DNA of 64,000 bases from Arthrobacter sp. EM1 (GTDB lineage: Bacteria > Actinomycetota > Actinomycetes > Actinomycetales > Micrococcaceae). The stretch covers positions 2,790,001-2,854,000 of the forward strand of contig NZ_CP124836.1 of the NCBI RefSeq assembly GCF_029964055.1. Reading direction: 5' to 3'. Numbering within the stretch: the first letter of the stretch is position 1; every line of letters starts with the position of its first letter. The notes under the pieces were generated by a model that saw only the letters and a list, made by a program, of their open reading frames with translations, ran no database searches and had not been told where the DNA came from. Positions 52,441 through 63,294 of this stretch are shown piece after piece. A program made the position numbers and the translations under genes.

Positions 52441-55400
52441 ATGTCCCCGAATCCTCTGAACGCCCAGCCCAACACCTCCGGCGGCCGGCTGGATCTGAGT
52501 CCCGCGCAGCGGGGCATCTGGTACGCGCAGCGGCTGGCGCCGGAGAATCCGATGTACCAGATCGGGCAGTTCGTCGAGATTGAGGGAACGCTTGAGGTGC
52601 CGGTGCTGGCCGAGGCGCTGGCCCGGGCCGTGGCGGAAACCGATGCCCTCAATGTGGCCTTCGGCGAGGACCATGCAGGTCCGTTCCAGCTGCCGCGGTC
52701 CAACCCGGCCGGACTGGACGTCACGGATCTTAGCGGCGCCAACGACCCCGAGGCCCAAGCCCGGATGCTGATGGACTCGGACCTGGGCTTCCCCCGCGAT
52801 GTCATCACCGATGAGCTGCTGCACACCGAACTGATCAGGATTTCCGACCAGCGGCACTTCTTCTACCAGCGCGTGCACCACCTGATGCTGGACGGCTACT
52901 CGGCCGTGCTGGTGCTCAAGCGCGTGGCAGAGCTTTATCAGGGCCTGCTGGGGGGCTCCGACGGCAATGGCGCCGGGCGTGACCGGCCGCGGGCCTTCGG
53001 CGCCTTGCCCGAGCTGCTGGCCGCCGAGAGCGACTACGCAGAATCAGCGACCGCCGACGCTGACCGCAGCTTTTGGAAAGACCAGCTGCAGGGCGCTTCG
53101 GCCGCAACAGGACTCGCCGGCCGGCCGACGGGTACGGCCAGTTCGCTGGTCCGCGCCACCAGGACGCTGCCGCCCACGGCCGTCGCCGCGCTGGCCTCAG
53201 CCACCGGATCCGCACCTGCCCAGATCCTCACAACGGCAGCCCTTTACCTGCACCGGATCACCGGCGAACGCGAGGTCTCCGTGGCACTGCCGGTGACCGC
53301 GCGCCGCGGCCAACTGGCGAAATCCACGCCGTCCATGCTCTCCAACATCCTGCCGATCCGGATCGGCGTCGAACCCGGCGCGACAGTGCGGGATACCGTC
53401 AGCGCCATGGGCGCCACCCTGCGCGGCGCCCTCATCCACCAGCGCGCCCGCTTCGAGGACCTGAATGCCCAGAGCGGCTACCGCGGCCCCTCGGTGAATA
53501 TCCTGCCCGTCCTGGAAAACATCAGTTTTGGCCCGGCCCGCGGCACCATGAACATTCTCTCCACCGGCCCCATCGATGACCTCTCCATCATCATCCACGG
53601 CCTGGCCGGCGGTTCGGCGCCCGAGGGCGGTTCCCGCGGCAAAGCGGCGCCCACCGTCCAGTTCGAAGCCAACGCGGCGCTCTACAGCACATCGGAACTG
53701 CAGGAGCATCTGGAGCGCTTCGTCCGGCTCCTCGACGCCGTAGCTACCGAGCCCGAGTCGCTTCTGGCCTCACTGTCGGTGACCACCGCAGCCGAAGAAC
53801 TTTCGCTGCTGGCGGCCGGGGAGGCCGGGGACGCGGACCTTCCCGGGCACACCATAGTGGAGGAGTTCCGGCTCAACGCCCGCGAGTCCGGCCCCCGGAC
53901 CGCCGTCGTGGCGCCCGACGGCGAACTGACCTTCGGCGAGCTCGAATCGCGGTCGAACCAGCTGGCCAGGTTCCTCAGCAGCCACGGGGCGGGCCCCGGG
54001 CAGACCGTTGCCGTCCGGCTGGGCCGCAGCGTCCTGCTGCCCGTCGCAATCCTGGCGATCCTGAAATCCGGCGCCGCATACCTGCCGCTGGACCCGGACT
54101 ACCCGGCGGGCCGGGTCGAGGGCATGCTCGAAGATGCCGCGCCGGTCCGGCTGCTGACGTCCGGAGCCTTCACCGGCGACGCGTCCGAGCATGCCGACCT
54201 CGCCACGGATGTACCCGTCACTGTGCTCGATGCCGCCCTGATGGTGTCCTGCCTGGACGGCAAGGACGCATCACCGCTTCCGTGCCCGGCCGGCCAGCAG
54301 GATCTCGCGTACGTCATCTTTACCTCCGGTTCCACCGGCCGGCCCAAAGGCGTCGGCGTCGAGCATCTGGCCCTGCTGAACCTTTACACCTCGCACCGGG
54401 AGAGCATCTTCGCCCCCGCAGAAGAGCGGCTGGGGCGGAAGTTGCGGGTCGCGCACACCGCAGGGTTGTCCTTTGACGCCTCCTGGGACCCCATCCTCTG
54501 GCTCATCGCCGGACATGAACTGCATCTGGTGGACAACCAGACCCGCCGGGACCCGGAAGCCCTCAGCAGCTACCTGGCCGGCACCGGCATCGACTCGATC
54601 GAAACCACCCCGTCCTTCGCCAAGGTGCTGCTGGCCGGGGGCTTGTTCGACCAGGCCGCCCACCCATCCGTGGTGGCCCTGGGCGGCGAAGCCGTCGACC
54701 CGCCGCTGTGGAGCGCCCTCGCCGAGAAGGAAGGGCTCGTGGCCTACAACTTCTACGGCCCCACGGAGACGACTGTCGATTCCCTCACCGCCGTGATGTC
54801 CCCCGGCACGGAACCGACCCTCGGTGACTCCGTAGCCAACAGCCGGCACTACATCCTGGACTCCGGCCTGAACCCGGTTCCCGTCAACGCCATCGGTGAG
54901 CTCTACGTCGCCGGCATCAACCTGGCCCGCGGCTACCTTGACCAGCCCGGGCTCAGCGCCGAACGCTTCGTCGCCGACCCGTTCGTTCCGGACGGCTCCC
55001 GGATGTACCGGACCGGCGACGTCGTCCGGCGCCTGCCGGACGGCACCCTGGAATTCCGCGGCCGGATGGACGCCCAGGTCAAGATCCGCGGTTTCCGGAT
55101 CGAGCTCGCCGAAATCGAGGAAGCGCTCCGCGGCCTCGACGGGGTGGAACACGCCGCCGTCGCCGTCACGAAGAACCGCGCCGGCTACGACCAGCTGCTC
55201 GGCTATGTCACCGCGGCCGGACCGGACGGAACCACACTGGACACGGCCGGACTCCGGCACGCAGTCCGCCGGCAGCTGCCGGATTATATGGTGCCCACCG
55301 CCGTGCAGCAGATCCCCGACATCCCGCTGACCGCCAACGGCAAACTGGACTCCCGGGCCCTTCCTGCTCCGCAGCAGGAAACCGCCGTCTCGACGCCACG

Positions 55401-58400
55401 CAATGAGCGGGAACGGATCGTAGCCGATGCCTTTAAGGAGGTCCTGGGCCTCGACGCCGTCGGCGTGGACGACGACTTTTTTGAACTCGGCGGCCACTCG
55501 CTGCTGGCGACCCGGCTCGTGGCACTGCTGCGGGACCGGACCGGGGTCGCACCGGCGCTGCGCACGGTTTTTGAACAGGCCACCGTGGCTGCCCTCGCCG
55601 GCACCCTTGAGTTGGGAGCCAACAACGCCCACCCGCTCAAGCCCGCCGACCGCCCGGCCGTTGTGCCGCTGTCCTTCGCCCAGCGCAGGCTGTGGTTCCT
55701 GAACCGCTTCGATCCGGAGTCCGGCGCCTACAACATCCCTGTGGTGCTGGACCTCAAAGGCACCCTGGACGTCCCGGCGCTTTATGCTGCGATCAACAGG
55801 CTGGCCGGACGCCACGAAACACTGCGGACGGTTTTTCCGCTGATCGACGGTGAACCCGCCCAGCAGATCCTGCCCGACGGCGAGCGGCCGGTGGAACTGC
55901 TGGCTGTCCAGTGCAGCGCCGAAGGACTGCCGGGCGCCCTCGCAGCGGAAACCCGCCGCGGCTTCGACGTCACACGCGAACTGCCGCTGCGCGCCGTGCT
56001 GTTCCAGCTGGCGCCGGAGCACCACGTATTGGCCATCACACTGCATCACATTGCCGCAGACGGCTGGTCCCTGGCACCGCTCGCGCAGGATCTCTCGCTC
56101 GCCTACAACGCCCTCGCCTCGGGCGCGGACACCGCACTGGCGCCGCTGCCGGTGCAATACGCCGACTACACGCTGTGGCAGCGCGGCGAACTGGGCAGCG
56201 AAGCTGACCCGACGAGTGCCATCTCCCGCCAGCTGGAGTTCTGGACCCGCGAACTGCGCGGCGCTCCGGAGGAACTCCGGCTGCCGTTCGACTTCATCCG
56301 GGGCGCGCACAGCGCCGCCGGACCGGCGTCGTCAGTTCCCCTGACCATCCGTCCGGAAACCAGCGCCCGGCTAAACGCGCTGGCACGCGAACACAACGCC
56401 AGCCTCTTTATGGTGCTGCAGGCCGCGCTCGCGGCCCTGCTCACCAAGTCCGGCGCGGGAGAGGACATCCCGCTCGGCACCCCCGTGGCCGGCCGCACGG
56501 ACACCCAGCTCAACGAGCTGGTGGGCTTCTTCGTCAACACCCTGGTGCTGCGGACCAACACCTCCGGAAATCCCACCGCGGCGGAGCTCGTGGAAAGTGT
56601 CAGGTACACAAACCTGCACGCCTACGCCAACCAGGACGCGCCCTTTGAGCGTGTGGTCGAGGAGCTCAACCCGGCCCGGTCCCAGCACCGCCACCCTCTG
56701 TTCCAGGTGATGCTCACGCTGCAGAACACTGCGGCTGCCGGGCTGAACATGAACGGGCTCGATGCCACCGCGGACCTGAGCCAGGAACCGGGCGGGGCTA
56801 AATTCGACCTGCTGCTGGACCTGGTGGAAGCTGCCACCGATGAGGACGGGCCCGCGGCCACCGGCATCCGCGGCTCACTCGCCTACAACCCCGCGTTGTT
56901 CGCCCGGTCCACCGTCGAGCAGCTCGTGGCAGGGTACGTAGCAGTGATCGAGCAGTTCGCCGCAGATCCCGGGATCACGCTGGACCGGCTGCGGATCCAG
57001 TCCCCCGAGCAGCACCAGCTCGCCCTGGCACACAGCCTGAGTGCAGGGGCACCCGGGTCCGGCGACTTCGGCCCGGAAACCGTCGTGGATGCCCTCCGCG
57101 CCACGATGGCACGGACTCCGAACGCGCCGGCACTCGTGGACGCCACCGGGGCCATGAGTTTCGCCCGGCTCGATGCCCGGGTCCGGGCCCTCGCCGCCGG
57201 ACTGATGGCCTCCGGTGTGGGCCCTGGCGACCGGGTCGCCGTTGCCCTGCCGCGCACTGCCGACGTGGTGACTGCGGCCCTCGCGGTACTGGCCGCCGGC
57301 GCCGTCTACATCCCCGTGGACCTTTCCTACCCGCAGGAGCGGATCCGGGTGATCCTTGAAGACGGCGCTCCCGCCGTCGTCATCTCCGCCGCACCGTCCG
57401 CGGCGGACCGCGGCACCGACGGCCCGCGGCACCTCGACGTCGGCACGCTGCTGGCGGCGGGTGCCGAGGTCACCGACGCGGACCTGGCACAGCGCCGCCC
57501 GGCCGCCGGCGACCTCGCCTACGTGCTCTACACCTCCGGTTCCACCGGGCGACCCAAGGGCGTCGCCGTGCCGCACGGCGCACTGGCCAACCTGTACCGG
57601 CACCACCACCGCACACTGTACGTACCGCGCTTCCAGGCCGCCGGTCCGGACGGTACCGTGTCCGTGGCCCATATCGCCGGGCTTGGCTTCGACGCCGCCT
57701 GGGACCCGATGCTGTGGCTGATCGCCGGCGCGGAGCTCCACATCGTGGCTGACGAGGTCCGCAGCGACGCCGAATCACTCGCTGGCTACTGCCGCAGCCA
57801 CGGCATCGACGTGCTGGAAACGACGCCGTCCTACGCCGGCCAGCTTCTGCACAGCGGCCTGCTCGACCCGGCCCGGGACCAGCCGCTGCTCCTCGCCCTT
57901 GGCGGCGAGGCTGTGACGGCCGAGCTCTGGACGCAGCTGGCCTCGACTCCCGAGGTCGCGGCCCATAACTTCTACGGTCCCACTGAGTTCACTGTGGACT
58001 CGGTGACCGCTGAGATCAGCGGCGGCTCACCGTCCATCGGCCGTGGCATCGCCAATACGGACACCTTTGTCCTGGACCCGTACCTGGCGCTGGCTCCGGC
58101 AGGCGTGCCGGGCGAGCTGTACCTTGCCGGTCCCGGCATGGCACGCGGCTACGACCGGCGCCCCGCCGAGACGGCCTGCCGTTTTGTGGCCAACCCCTTC
58201 GCCGCCGACGGCAGCCGGATGTACCGCACCGGCGACCTGGTCCGCCGGGCACCGGATGGCTCCCTGGAGTTCCTCTCCCGCACGGACGAACAGGTCAAGG
58301 TCCGCGGTTTCCGGATCGAACTCGGCGAAATTGAGGCCGCGCTGGCCTCCCACCCGCAGCTTGACCGCGCGGTAGCCGTGGCCGACGGCGAGCCGGCCCA

Positions 58401-61400
58401 CCGTGTGGTGGCCTACTACACGGGGAGCGCCGGAGCCGAGGATCTGCGCGAGCTGGCCGCCGGCAAGCTGCCCGACTACATGGTGCCGTCCGTCTTTATG
58501 CAGTTGTCCGCGATTCCCCTGACGCCGCACGGCAAGCTGGACCGCAAAGCCCTGCCGGCTCCCTCCGCGGGCACCGGCGCGGGCTCCGGGGCCGCTCCCG
58601 AGACCGCTGACGAACGCACCATGTGCGGGATCTTCGCCGATGTCTTGGGCGTTGCTGAGGTCTCGATGGGCGATGACTTCTTCGTCCTGGGCGGACACTC
58701 CCTGCTCGCCGTCTCGATGATGGGCGGAATCCGCGACGCCTTTGGCACCGAACTTCCGCTGCGTATGCTCTTCAACGAGCCCACACCGGCCGGGCTGCTC
58801 TCGGCAGTGCACCGGCAGACCGGTACCCCGGGGACCGAAGCTTCCGCGGCGGCGCCGGCAACGGCGCCGGGCTCCGGGCAGCGGGAGCCGGCCGCTGAGC
58901 CGGTCTCCCTTACGGAATGGCTGGCAAACAACGATTCTGCCCGCAATGCCCGGCCGGAGCTCTCGTACGCCCAGTCCCGGATGTGGTTCCTCAACCAGCT
59001 GGATCCGGGCTCGGCCGACTACAACATCTCCCTGGCGGTGCGTCTGACCGGTGAACTCGACGAACAGGCACTGGCCGCCGCCGTCGGCGCGCTGTTCCGG
59101 CGCCACGACGTCCTCCGGACCATCTACCCGGAGACCGGCGGAGTTCCGGAGCAGCTGGTCCTGGACCCCTCTGACGCCACCCACGGCGCGGGCATGCACC
59201 TGACCGTCAATCCGCCCGCGGCGCGCGACGCAGTCCCGGTGCTGCTGCGGGACGACGCAGAGCACGGCTTTGATGTCCGCTCCGAGCTGCCGCTGCGGGC
59301 GAGGTTGATCCCCGTCCGCTCAGCCGGCTCACCGGAGTGGGTCCTGCACCTTGTGATGCACCACATCGCAAGCGACGGGGCGTCCCTGGCCCCGCTGGCG
59401 CGGGACCTCTCTGCCGCCTACACGGCCGCCCGCGGCCAGGGCCCGGCCGCCGCTCCGGCACCCCTGCCCCTGCAGTACGCCGACTACGCCCACTGGCAGC
59501 GGCAACAGCTCGACGGGAGCGCCCTTACGGCCAAACTGGACCACTGGCGCCGCACCCTGGCCGGGATCCCCGCAGAGCTGATGCTGCCGGCGGACCACCG
59601 CAGGCCCCGCGAGTCACGCCAGCCCGGCCGGCAGCTGGGCTTCCTGCTCGGTGCGGACAGCGTCACTGCACTGAACGCCCTGGCCTCGGCATCGAACGCC
59701 AGCCTGTTTATGGCGCTCCACGCCGCCCTGGCCGCTTTCCTGCACCGCAGCGGCGCCGGCGAGGATCTGGTGATTGGTTCCCCCACCGCCGGACGGACGG
59801 ACCCCGCCCTGCGCGAGCTGGTCGGCTTCTTCGTCAACACCCTGCCGCTGCGCGTGGACGCCGCCGGAGACCCCAGCCTGCGGACCATGCTCGGCCGCTC
59901 GCGGGAAGGCATCCTGGATGCCTTCGACCATAACGACGTACCGTTCGAACGGCTCGTCGAGGCCGTCAACCCGGACCGTGAACTGGGACGCCACCCGCTG
60001 TTCCAGACCATGCTCACCGTGGACACCGGGGCTCCTGCCGTTCCGCAACTGCCCGGAGTCCGGGTGGACGCCGAACCCGAAACAGGGTCGGGCGAGGCGA
60101 AATTCGACCTCTCCTTTACGTTCCGGCCCGACGGCGGAAACGGCGGACTGGCCGGCACGCTGGACTACAACGCTGCGATGTTTGAGGACGCCACGGCCCG
60201 GCGCCTGGCCGCCAGTTTCGGCCGGTTCCTGGAGCTCGCCGCAGCTTCCCCGGACACCCCGGTTTCGCTGCTGGGCCTGATCGGGACTGCGGAAGCTGGC
60301 GCCCTGATGAAGGTCACCGCCGGATCCCGCTCGGATCCGTCTGCGGAAGACCCCGAACCCGGAATCCTGGCGGCGTTCGCCGCCACGGTCCGGGCGACGC
60401 CGGACGCCGCAGCGGTGGTCGCGGCCGATGGCACCCTGAGCTTTGCCGGACTTGCCGCCTCGGCATCCCGGATCGCGGCCGCACTCACCGGGACAGGTGT
60501 CAGCCGCGGCGACGTTGTATCCGTGCTGCTCCCCCGCTCACGGGCAACGGTTGAGGGCATGTTCGGTGTACTGGCCGCCGGCGCCGTCTACAACCCGATC
60601 GACACCGAATACCCGGACGAGCGCGCCTCGGCAATCATCGCGGACGCTGCCCCGCCGGTCATCCTGACCAGCCGCAGCGTGGCCGCCCGGGTGGAGCAAA
60701 TCCTCGCCGGGCTGACGGTCCGGCCCCGGGTGCTGGTCCTGGAAGACCTGGCGGCAGTGACGGAACCGGAGAAGGAACCCGGCCGGGACACCGTCGCCGC
60801 CGCGCTGGCAGCGTTTGCCGTTCCGGAGCCGCGCGAGCTGGCCTATGTGATCTTCACATCCGGTTCCACCGGCCGGCCCAAAGGCGTCGAGATCAGCCAT
60901 GGCGCCCTGGCTGCCCTGCTCGGATCGCACCGCGAGACCCTGCTGTCCGGCCTCGGACACCGCCGGGCCGCACACACCACAGGCGTTGGCTTCGACGCCT
61001 CCTGGGACCCGATCCTGTGGATGGTGGCGGGCCACGAGCTGCACCTGATCGACGACGAGACCCGCCGCGACGCGCAGCAGCTGGCCGCCTACTTCGCAGC
61101 GCATGGCATCAACGCGTGGGAGACCACCCCCGGCTATCTCCGGCAGCTCCTGGCCGAGCCGGAATTCACCCGGCTGCTTGAGGCGCACACCCCCGGCGGC
61201 GGCGAGGCGGAACGTTTTAGCCTGGCCCTCGGCGGGGAGGCCTTCGACGCAGGACTGTGGAACACAGTTGCCGCACACCGCGGCGTCCAGGCCTGGAACC
61301 TCTACGGACCTACCGAAGCCACCGTGGATACCGTGCTGGCCCGGGTTGGCGGGACCGGCGAGCCGGTGCTGGGCAGCCCCACCGCGGGCACCCGGCTTTA

Positions 61401-63018
61401 CGTCCTGGACGACCGGTTGCAGCACACCCTTCCCGGCGCGGCCGGCGAGCTCTACATCGCCGGCCGCCAACTGGCCCGCGGCTACCGCGGCCGTCCGGAG
61501 CTGACGGCCGAGCGCTTTATTGCGGATCCCTTCACCGGCGGCGGCGAACGAATGTACCGCACCGGCGACCTGGTCTTCCGGCACGCCGACGGCCGGCTGG
61601 TATTTGCCGGCCGCAACGATGACCAGCTGAAGATCCGCGGCTTCAGGGTCGAACCCGGCGAAGTGGAGCAGGCCCTGCGCAGCGCCGCCGGCGTCAGCGC
61701 CGCCGTCGTCCGTGCCGTCGGCACCGACGGCGGCACGCGCCTGATCGGGTACGTCGTTCCGGCGGCACCCGGCCACACGGCGGACTCCGCCGACGGCCCC
61801 GATGCCGGAACCCTGTCCGGGGAGGTCCGCGACCACGTACGGGGCCTGCTGCCGGACTACATGGTTCCCGCCGCCGTTGTGGTGATCGATGAGGTGCCGC
61901 TGACCCCGCACGGCAAGGTGGACACGGCCGCGCTGCCGGATCCCGGCAGCACGGCCCGCACTGCCGGGCGGGGTCCGCGGACGCCGCGGGAAAAAACCGT
62001 CGCGGCGATCTTCGCCGACGTGCTGTCCCTGGACCGGGCCGGCGTGGACGAATCGTTCTTCGAGCTCGGCGGCCACTCGTTCCTGGCCCGGCCGCTCATC
62101 GCCAAGGTCAACGCTGCACTGGGGACGGAGTTGACGGTCCAGTCGCTGTTCCGGGCGCCCACCGTCGAGGGCCTGCTCCGCGAGGCGTCCAAAGGTGCGC
62201 AGGAGAGCGCCGCGGACAGCCTGCGCCAACTGCTTCCGCTGCGGACCACCGGAACCAAGCTGCCGCTGTTTGCTGTGCACCCGGCATCCGGGATCAGCTG
62301 GGGCTATGCCTCCATGCTGGGCAAACTGGATCCGGAGCGGCCGTTGTTCGGACTCCAGATGCCCGGCATGGAACCGGGCCGCACCCACCCGATCGAGGCA
62401 GCAAACCTGACCGAACTGGCCGATGACTACATCGCCAAGCTCCGCTCCGTGCAGCCGGCGGGCCCCTACCATCTGATGGGGTGGTCCTTCGGCGGCCACC
62501 TCGTCCACCGGCTGGCCACCCGGCTGCAGGAACTCGGCGAGGAGGTGGCTTTCCTGGCCATCCTCGATGCCTTCCCCGGCAACCAGGAGGATAACGCCAA
62601 GGTGGGTACAGGCCAAGCGCTCTGGGCCAGCTACCTCGAAGCGCAAGGCTATGAGCTGGGGGAACAGGACAAGGCCGGGCTCGACGGGCAACGCGCCCAG
62701 GAAATCCTGCGCGAACACCACAACCCGCTGGGCAGCGTCCCGTTGGACTCCGTCAACGCCATGGTGGGCAACTTCCCGCCGCTGGCGCGGCTGATCCGCC
62801 AGGAGCAGCCGCAGGTTTTCGACGGCGACCTGCTGTTCCTCCGGGCCACCCGCGAGGTGCCTGAAGGCACCCCCGGCACCGGTGCCTGGCAGCCGTTCAT
62901 CAGCGGGACCATTACCGATGTTGCCGTGGACGAGCGTCACTCCCAGCTGCTCAGTGACCGGGCTCTCAGCGCAATTATGCCGGCACTGGCCATCCAACTG
63001 GGCAGCGGACCCGAATAA
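52441..63018 (+). CDS. Trimodular nonribosomal peptide synthetase with thioesterase
   Basis: The 3525-residue cytoplasmic enzyme has the order C-A-T, C-A-T, C-A-T, TE. C domains: HHLMLDG (146-152), HHIAADG (1202-1208), HHIASDG (about 2307). A domains: YVIFTSGSTGRPKG at 624, a close variant at 1694, and again at 2802; FDASWDP at 678, FDAAWDP at 1750, FDASWDP at 2851. Carrier serines are Ser1020, Ser2087 and Ser3213. The C-terminal thioesterase has Ser3349 in GWSFGG, Asp3376 and His3500. No epimerisation or methylation domains are seen. All A domains keep the C-terminal Lys motif (NGKLD, HGKLD, HGKVD). C1 resembles the EntF-type condensation domain. The ATG has AGAAGGAA upstream. MbtH and an ABC exporter gene follow. 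The product is unknown; a tripeptide, probably N-acylated, is expected. Confidence 0.96.
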   Translation: MSPNPLNAQPNTSGGRLDLSPAQRGIWYAQRLAPENPMYQIGQFVEIEGTLEVPVLAEALARAVAETDALNVAFGEDHAGPFQLPRSNPAGLDVTDLSGANDPEAQARMLMDSDLGFPRDVITDELLHTELIRISDQRHFFYQRVHHLMLDGYSAVLVLKRVAELYQGLLGGSDGNGAGRDRPRAFGALPELLAAESDYAESATADADRSFWKDQLQGASAATGLAGRPTGTASSLVRATRTLPPTAVAALASATGSAPAQILTTAALYLHRITGEREVSVALPVTARRGQLAKSTPSMLSNILPIRIGVEPGATVRDTVSAMGATLRGALIHQRARFEDLNAQSGYRGPSVNILPVLENISFGPARGTMNILSTGPIDDLSIIIHGLAGGSAPEGGSRGKAAPTVQFEANAALYSTSELQEHLERFVRLLDAVATEPESLLASLSVTTAAEELSLLAAGEAGDADLPGHTIVEEFRLNARESGPRTAVVAPDGELTFGELESRSNQLARFLSSHGAGPGQTVAVRLGRSVLLPVAILAILKSGAAYLPLDPDYPAGRVEGMLEDAAPVRLLTSGAFTGDASEHADLATDVPVTVLDAALMVSCLDGKDASPLPCPAGQQDLAYVIFTSGSTGRPKGVGVEHLALLNLYTSHRESIFAPAEERLGRKLRVAHTAGLSFDASWDPILWLIAGHELHLVDNQTRRDPEALSSYLAGTGIDSIETTPSFAKVLLAGGLFDQAAHPSVVALGGEAVDPPLWSALAEKEGLVAYNFYGPTETTVDSLTAVMSPGTEPTLGDSVANSRHYILDSGLNPVPVNAIGELYVAGINLARGYLDQPGLSAERFVADPFVPDGSRMYRTGDVVRRLPDGTLEFRGRMDAQVKIRGFRIELAEIEEALRGLDGVEHAAVAVTKNRAGYDQLLGYVTAAGPDGTTLDTAGLRHAVRRQLPDYMVPTAVQQIPDIPLTANGKLDSRALPAPQQETAVSTPRNERERIVADAFKEVLGLDAVGVDDDFFELGGHSLLATRLVALLRDRTGVAPALRTVFEQATVAALAGTLELGANNAHPLKPADRPAVVPLSFAQRRLWFLNRFDPESGAYNIPVVLDLKGTLDVPALYAAINRLAGRHETLRTVFPLIDGEPAQQILPDGERPVELLAVQCSAEGLPGALAAETRRGFDVTRELPLRAVLFQLAPEHHVLAITLHHIAADGWSLAPLAQDLSLAYNALASGADTALAPLPVQYADYTLWQRGELGSEADPTSAISRQLEFWTRELRGAPEELRLPFDFIRGAHSAAGPASSVPLTIRPETSARLNALAREHNASLFMVLQAALAALLTKSGAGEDIPLGTPVAGRTDTQLNELVGFFVNTLVLRTNTSGNPTAAELVESVRYTNLHAYANQDAPFERVVEELNPARSQHRHPLFQVMLTLQNTAAAGLNMNGLDATADLSQEPGGAKFDLLLDLVEAATDEDGPAATGIRGSLAYNPALFARSTVEQLVAGYVAVIEQFAADPGITLDRLRIQSPEQHQLALAHSLSAGAPGSGDFGPETVVDALRATMARTPNAPALVDATGAMSFARLDARVRALAAGLMASGVGPGDRVAVALPRTADVVTAALAVLAAGAVYIPVDLSYPQERIRVILEDGAPAVVISAAPSAADRGTDGPRHLDVGTLLAAGAEVTDADLAQRRPAAGDLAYVLYTSGSTGRPKGVAVPHGALANLYRHHHRTLYVPRFQAAGPDGTVSVAHIAGLGFDAAWDPMLWLIAGAELHIVADEVRSDAESLAGYCRSHGIDVLETTPSYAGQLLHSGLLDPARDQPLLLALGGEAVTAELWTQLASTPEVAAHNFYGPTEFTVDSVTAEISGGSPSIGRGIANTDTFVLDPYLALAPAGVPGELYLAGPGMARGYDRRPAETACRFVANPFAADGSRMYRTGDLVRRAPDGSLEFLSRTDEQVKVRGFRIELGEIEAALASHPQLDRAVAVADGEPAHRVVAYYTGSAGAEDLRELAAGKLPDYMVPSVFMQLSAIPLTPHGKLDRKALPAPSAGTGAGSGAAPETADERTMCGIFADVLGVAEVSMGDDFFVLGGHSLLAVSMMGGIRDAFGTELPLRMLFNEPTPAGLLSAVHRQTGTPGTEASAAAPATAPGSGQREPAAEPVSLTEWLANNDSARNARPELSYAQSRMWFLNQLDPGSADYNISLAVRLTGELDEQALAAAVGALFRRHDVLRTIYPETGGVPEQLVLDPSDATHGAGMHLTVNPPAARDAVPVLLRDDAEHGFDVRSELPLRARLIPVRSAGSPEWVLHLVMHHIASDGASLAPLARDLSAAYTAARGQGPAAAPAPLPLQYADYAHWQRQQLDGSALTAKLDHWRRTLAGIPAELMLPADHRRPRESRQPGRQLGFLLGADSVTALNALASASNASLFMALHAALAAFLHRSGAGEDLVIGSPTAGRTDPALRELVGFFVNTLPLRVDAAGDPSLRTMLGRSREGILDAFDHNDVPFERLVEAVNPDRELGRHPLFQTMLTVDTGAPAVPQLPGVRVDAEPETGSGEAKFDLSFTFRPDGGNGGLAGTLDYNAAMFEDATARRLAASFGRFLELAAASPDTPVSLLGLIGTAEAGALMKVTAGSRSDPSAEDPEPGILAAFAATVRATPDAAAVVAADGTLSFAGLAASASRIAAALTGTGVSRGDVVSVLLPRSRATVEGMFGVLAAGAVYNPIDTEYPDERASAIIADAAPPVILTSRSVAARVEQILAGLTVRPRVLVLEDLAAVTEPEKEPGRDTVAAALAAFAVPEPRELAYVIFTSGSTGRPKGVEISHGALAALLGSHRETLLSGLGHRRAAHTTGVGFDASWDPILWMVAGHELHLIDDETRRDAQQLAAYFAAHGINAWETTPGYLRQLLAEPEFTRLLEAHTPGGGEAERFSLALGGEAFDAGLWNTVAAHRGVQAWNLYGPTEATVDTVLARVGGTGEPVLGSPTAGTRLYVLDDRLQHTLPGAAGELYIAGRQLARGYRGRPELTAERFIADPFTGGGERMYRTGDLVFRHADGRLVFAGRNDDQLKIRGFRVEPGEVEQALRSAAGVSAAVVRAVGTDGGTRLIGYVVPAAPGHTADSADGPDAGTLSGEVRDHVRGLLPDYMVPAAVVVIDEVPLTPHGKVDTAALPDPGSTARTAGRGPRTPREKTVAAIFADVLSLDRAGVDESFFELGGHSFLARPLIAKVNAALGTELTVQSLFRAPTVEGLLREASKGAQESAADSLRQLLPLRTTGTKLPLFAVHPASGISWGYASMLGKLDPERPLFGLQMPGMEPGRTHPIEAANLTELADDYIAKLRSVQPAGPYHLMGWSFGGHLVHRLATRLQELGEEVAFLAILDAFPGNQEDNAKVGTGQALWASYLEAQGYELGEQDKAGLDGQRAQEILREHHNPLGSVPLDSVNAMVGNFPPLARLIRQEQPQVFDGDLLFLRATREVPEGTPGTGAWQPFISGTITDVAVDERHSQLLSDRALSAIMPALAIQLGSGPE

Positions 63019-63081
63019 CCAGTGATGCCTCAGCTCCAGTAGGGGGCTGTCCGAACGCCAGAACTGACAGGAAAGGTCAAC

Positions 63082-63294
63082 GTGACGAATCCATTCGATG
63101 ACAAGTCCGCAACGTTCTCCGTACTCGTGAACGAGTACCAGCAGCACTCCCTCTGGCCGGCTTTCGCGGCAGTGCCGCAGGGCTGGGTCACCATGTTTGG
63201 CCCGGACAGCCGGGAGGCCTGCCTCGACTACGTATCCCGGACCTGGACGGATATGGCGCCGCGCAAGGTCGCAGAACTCGCTACTGCGCAGTGA
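63082..63294 (+). CDS. MbtH-like NRPS accessory protein
   Basis: The 70-residue chaperone binds and activates A domains. It is complete, with NPFDD at the N-terminus, SLWPAFAAVPQGW in the middle and REACLDYVSRTWTDMAP at the end. GTG 63082 follows GGAAAGG. It lies 63 bases after the NRPS, and its stop overlaps the start of the ABC gene, so synthesis and export genes are one operon. Confidence 0.95.
   Translation: MTNPFDDKSATFSVLVNEYQQHSLWPAFAAVPQGWVTMFGPDSREACLDYVSRTWTDMAPRKVAELATAQ

Noticed and set aside
52441..63018. Naming the NRPS product as a catecholate siderophore
   Set aside because: Only the first C domain resembles EntF. No dihydroxybenzoate genes, siderophore receptor or iron box is visible, so the name would be a guess.
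54271..63147. Very long minus-strand open frames opposite the NRPS
   Set aside because: High GC in codon position three keeps antisense frames open. The plus strand has complete NRPS motifs throughout, and the antisense has none.
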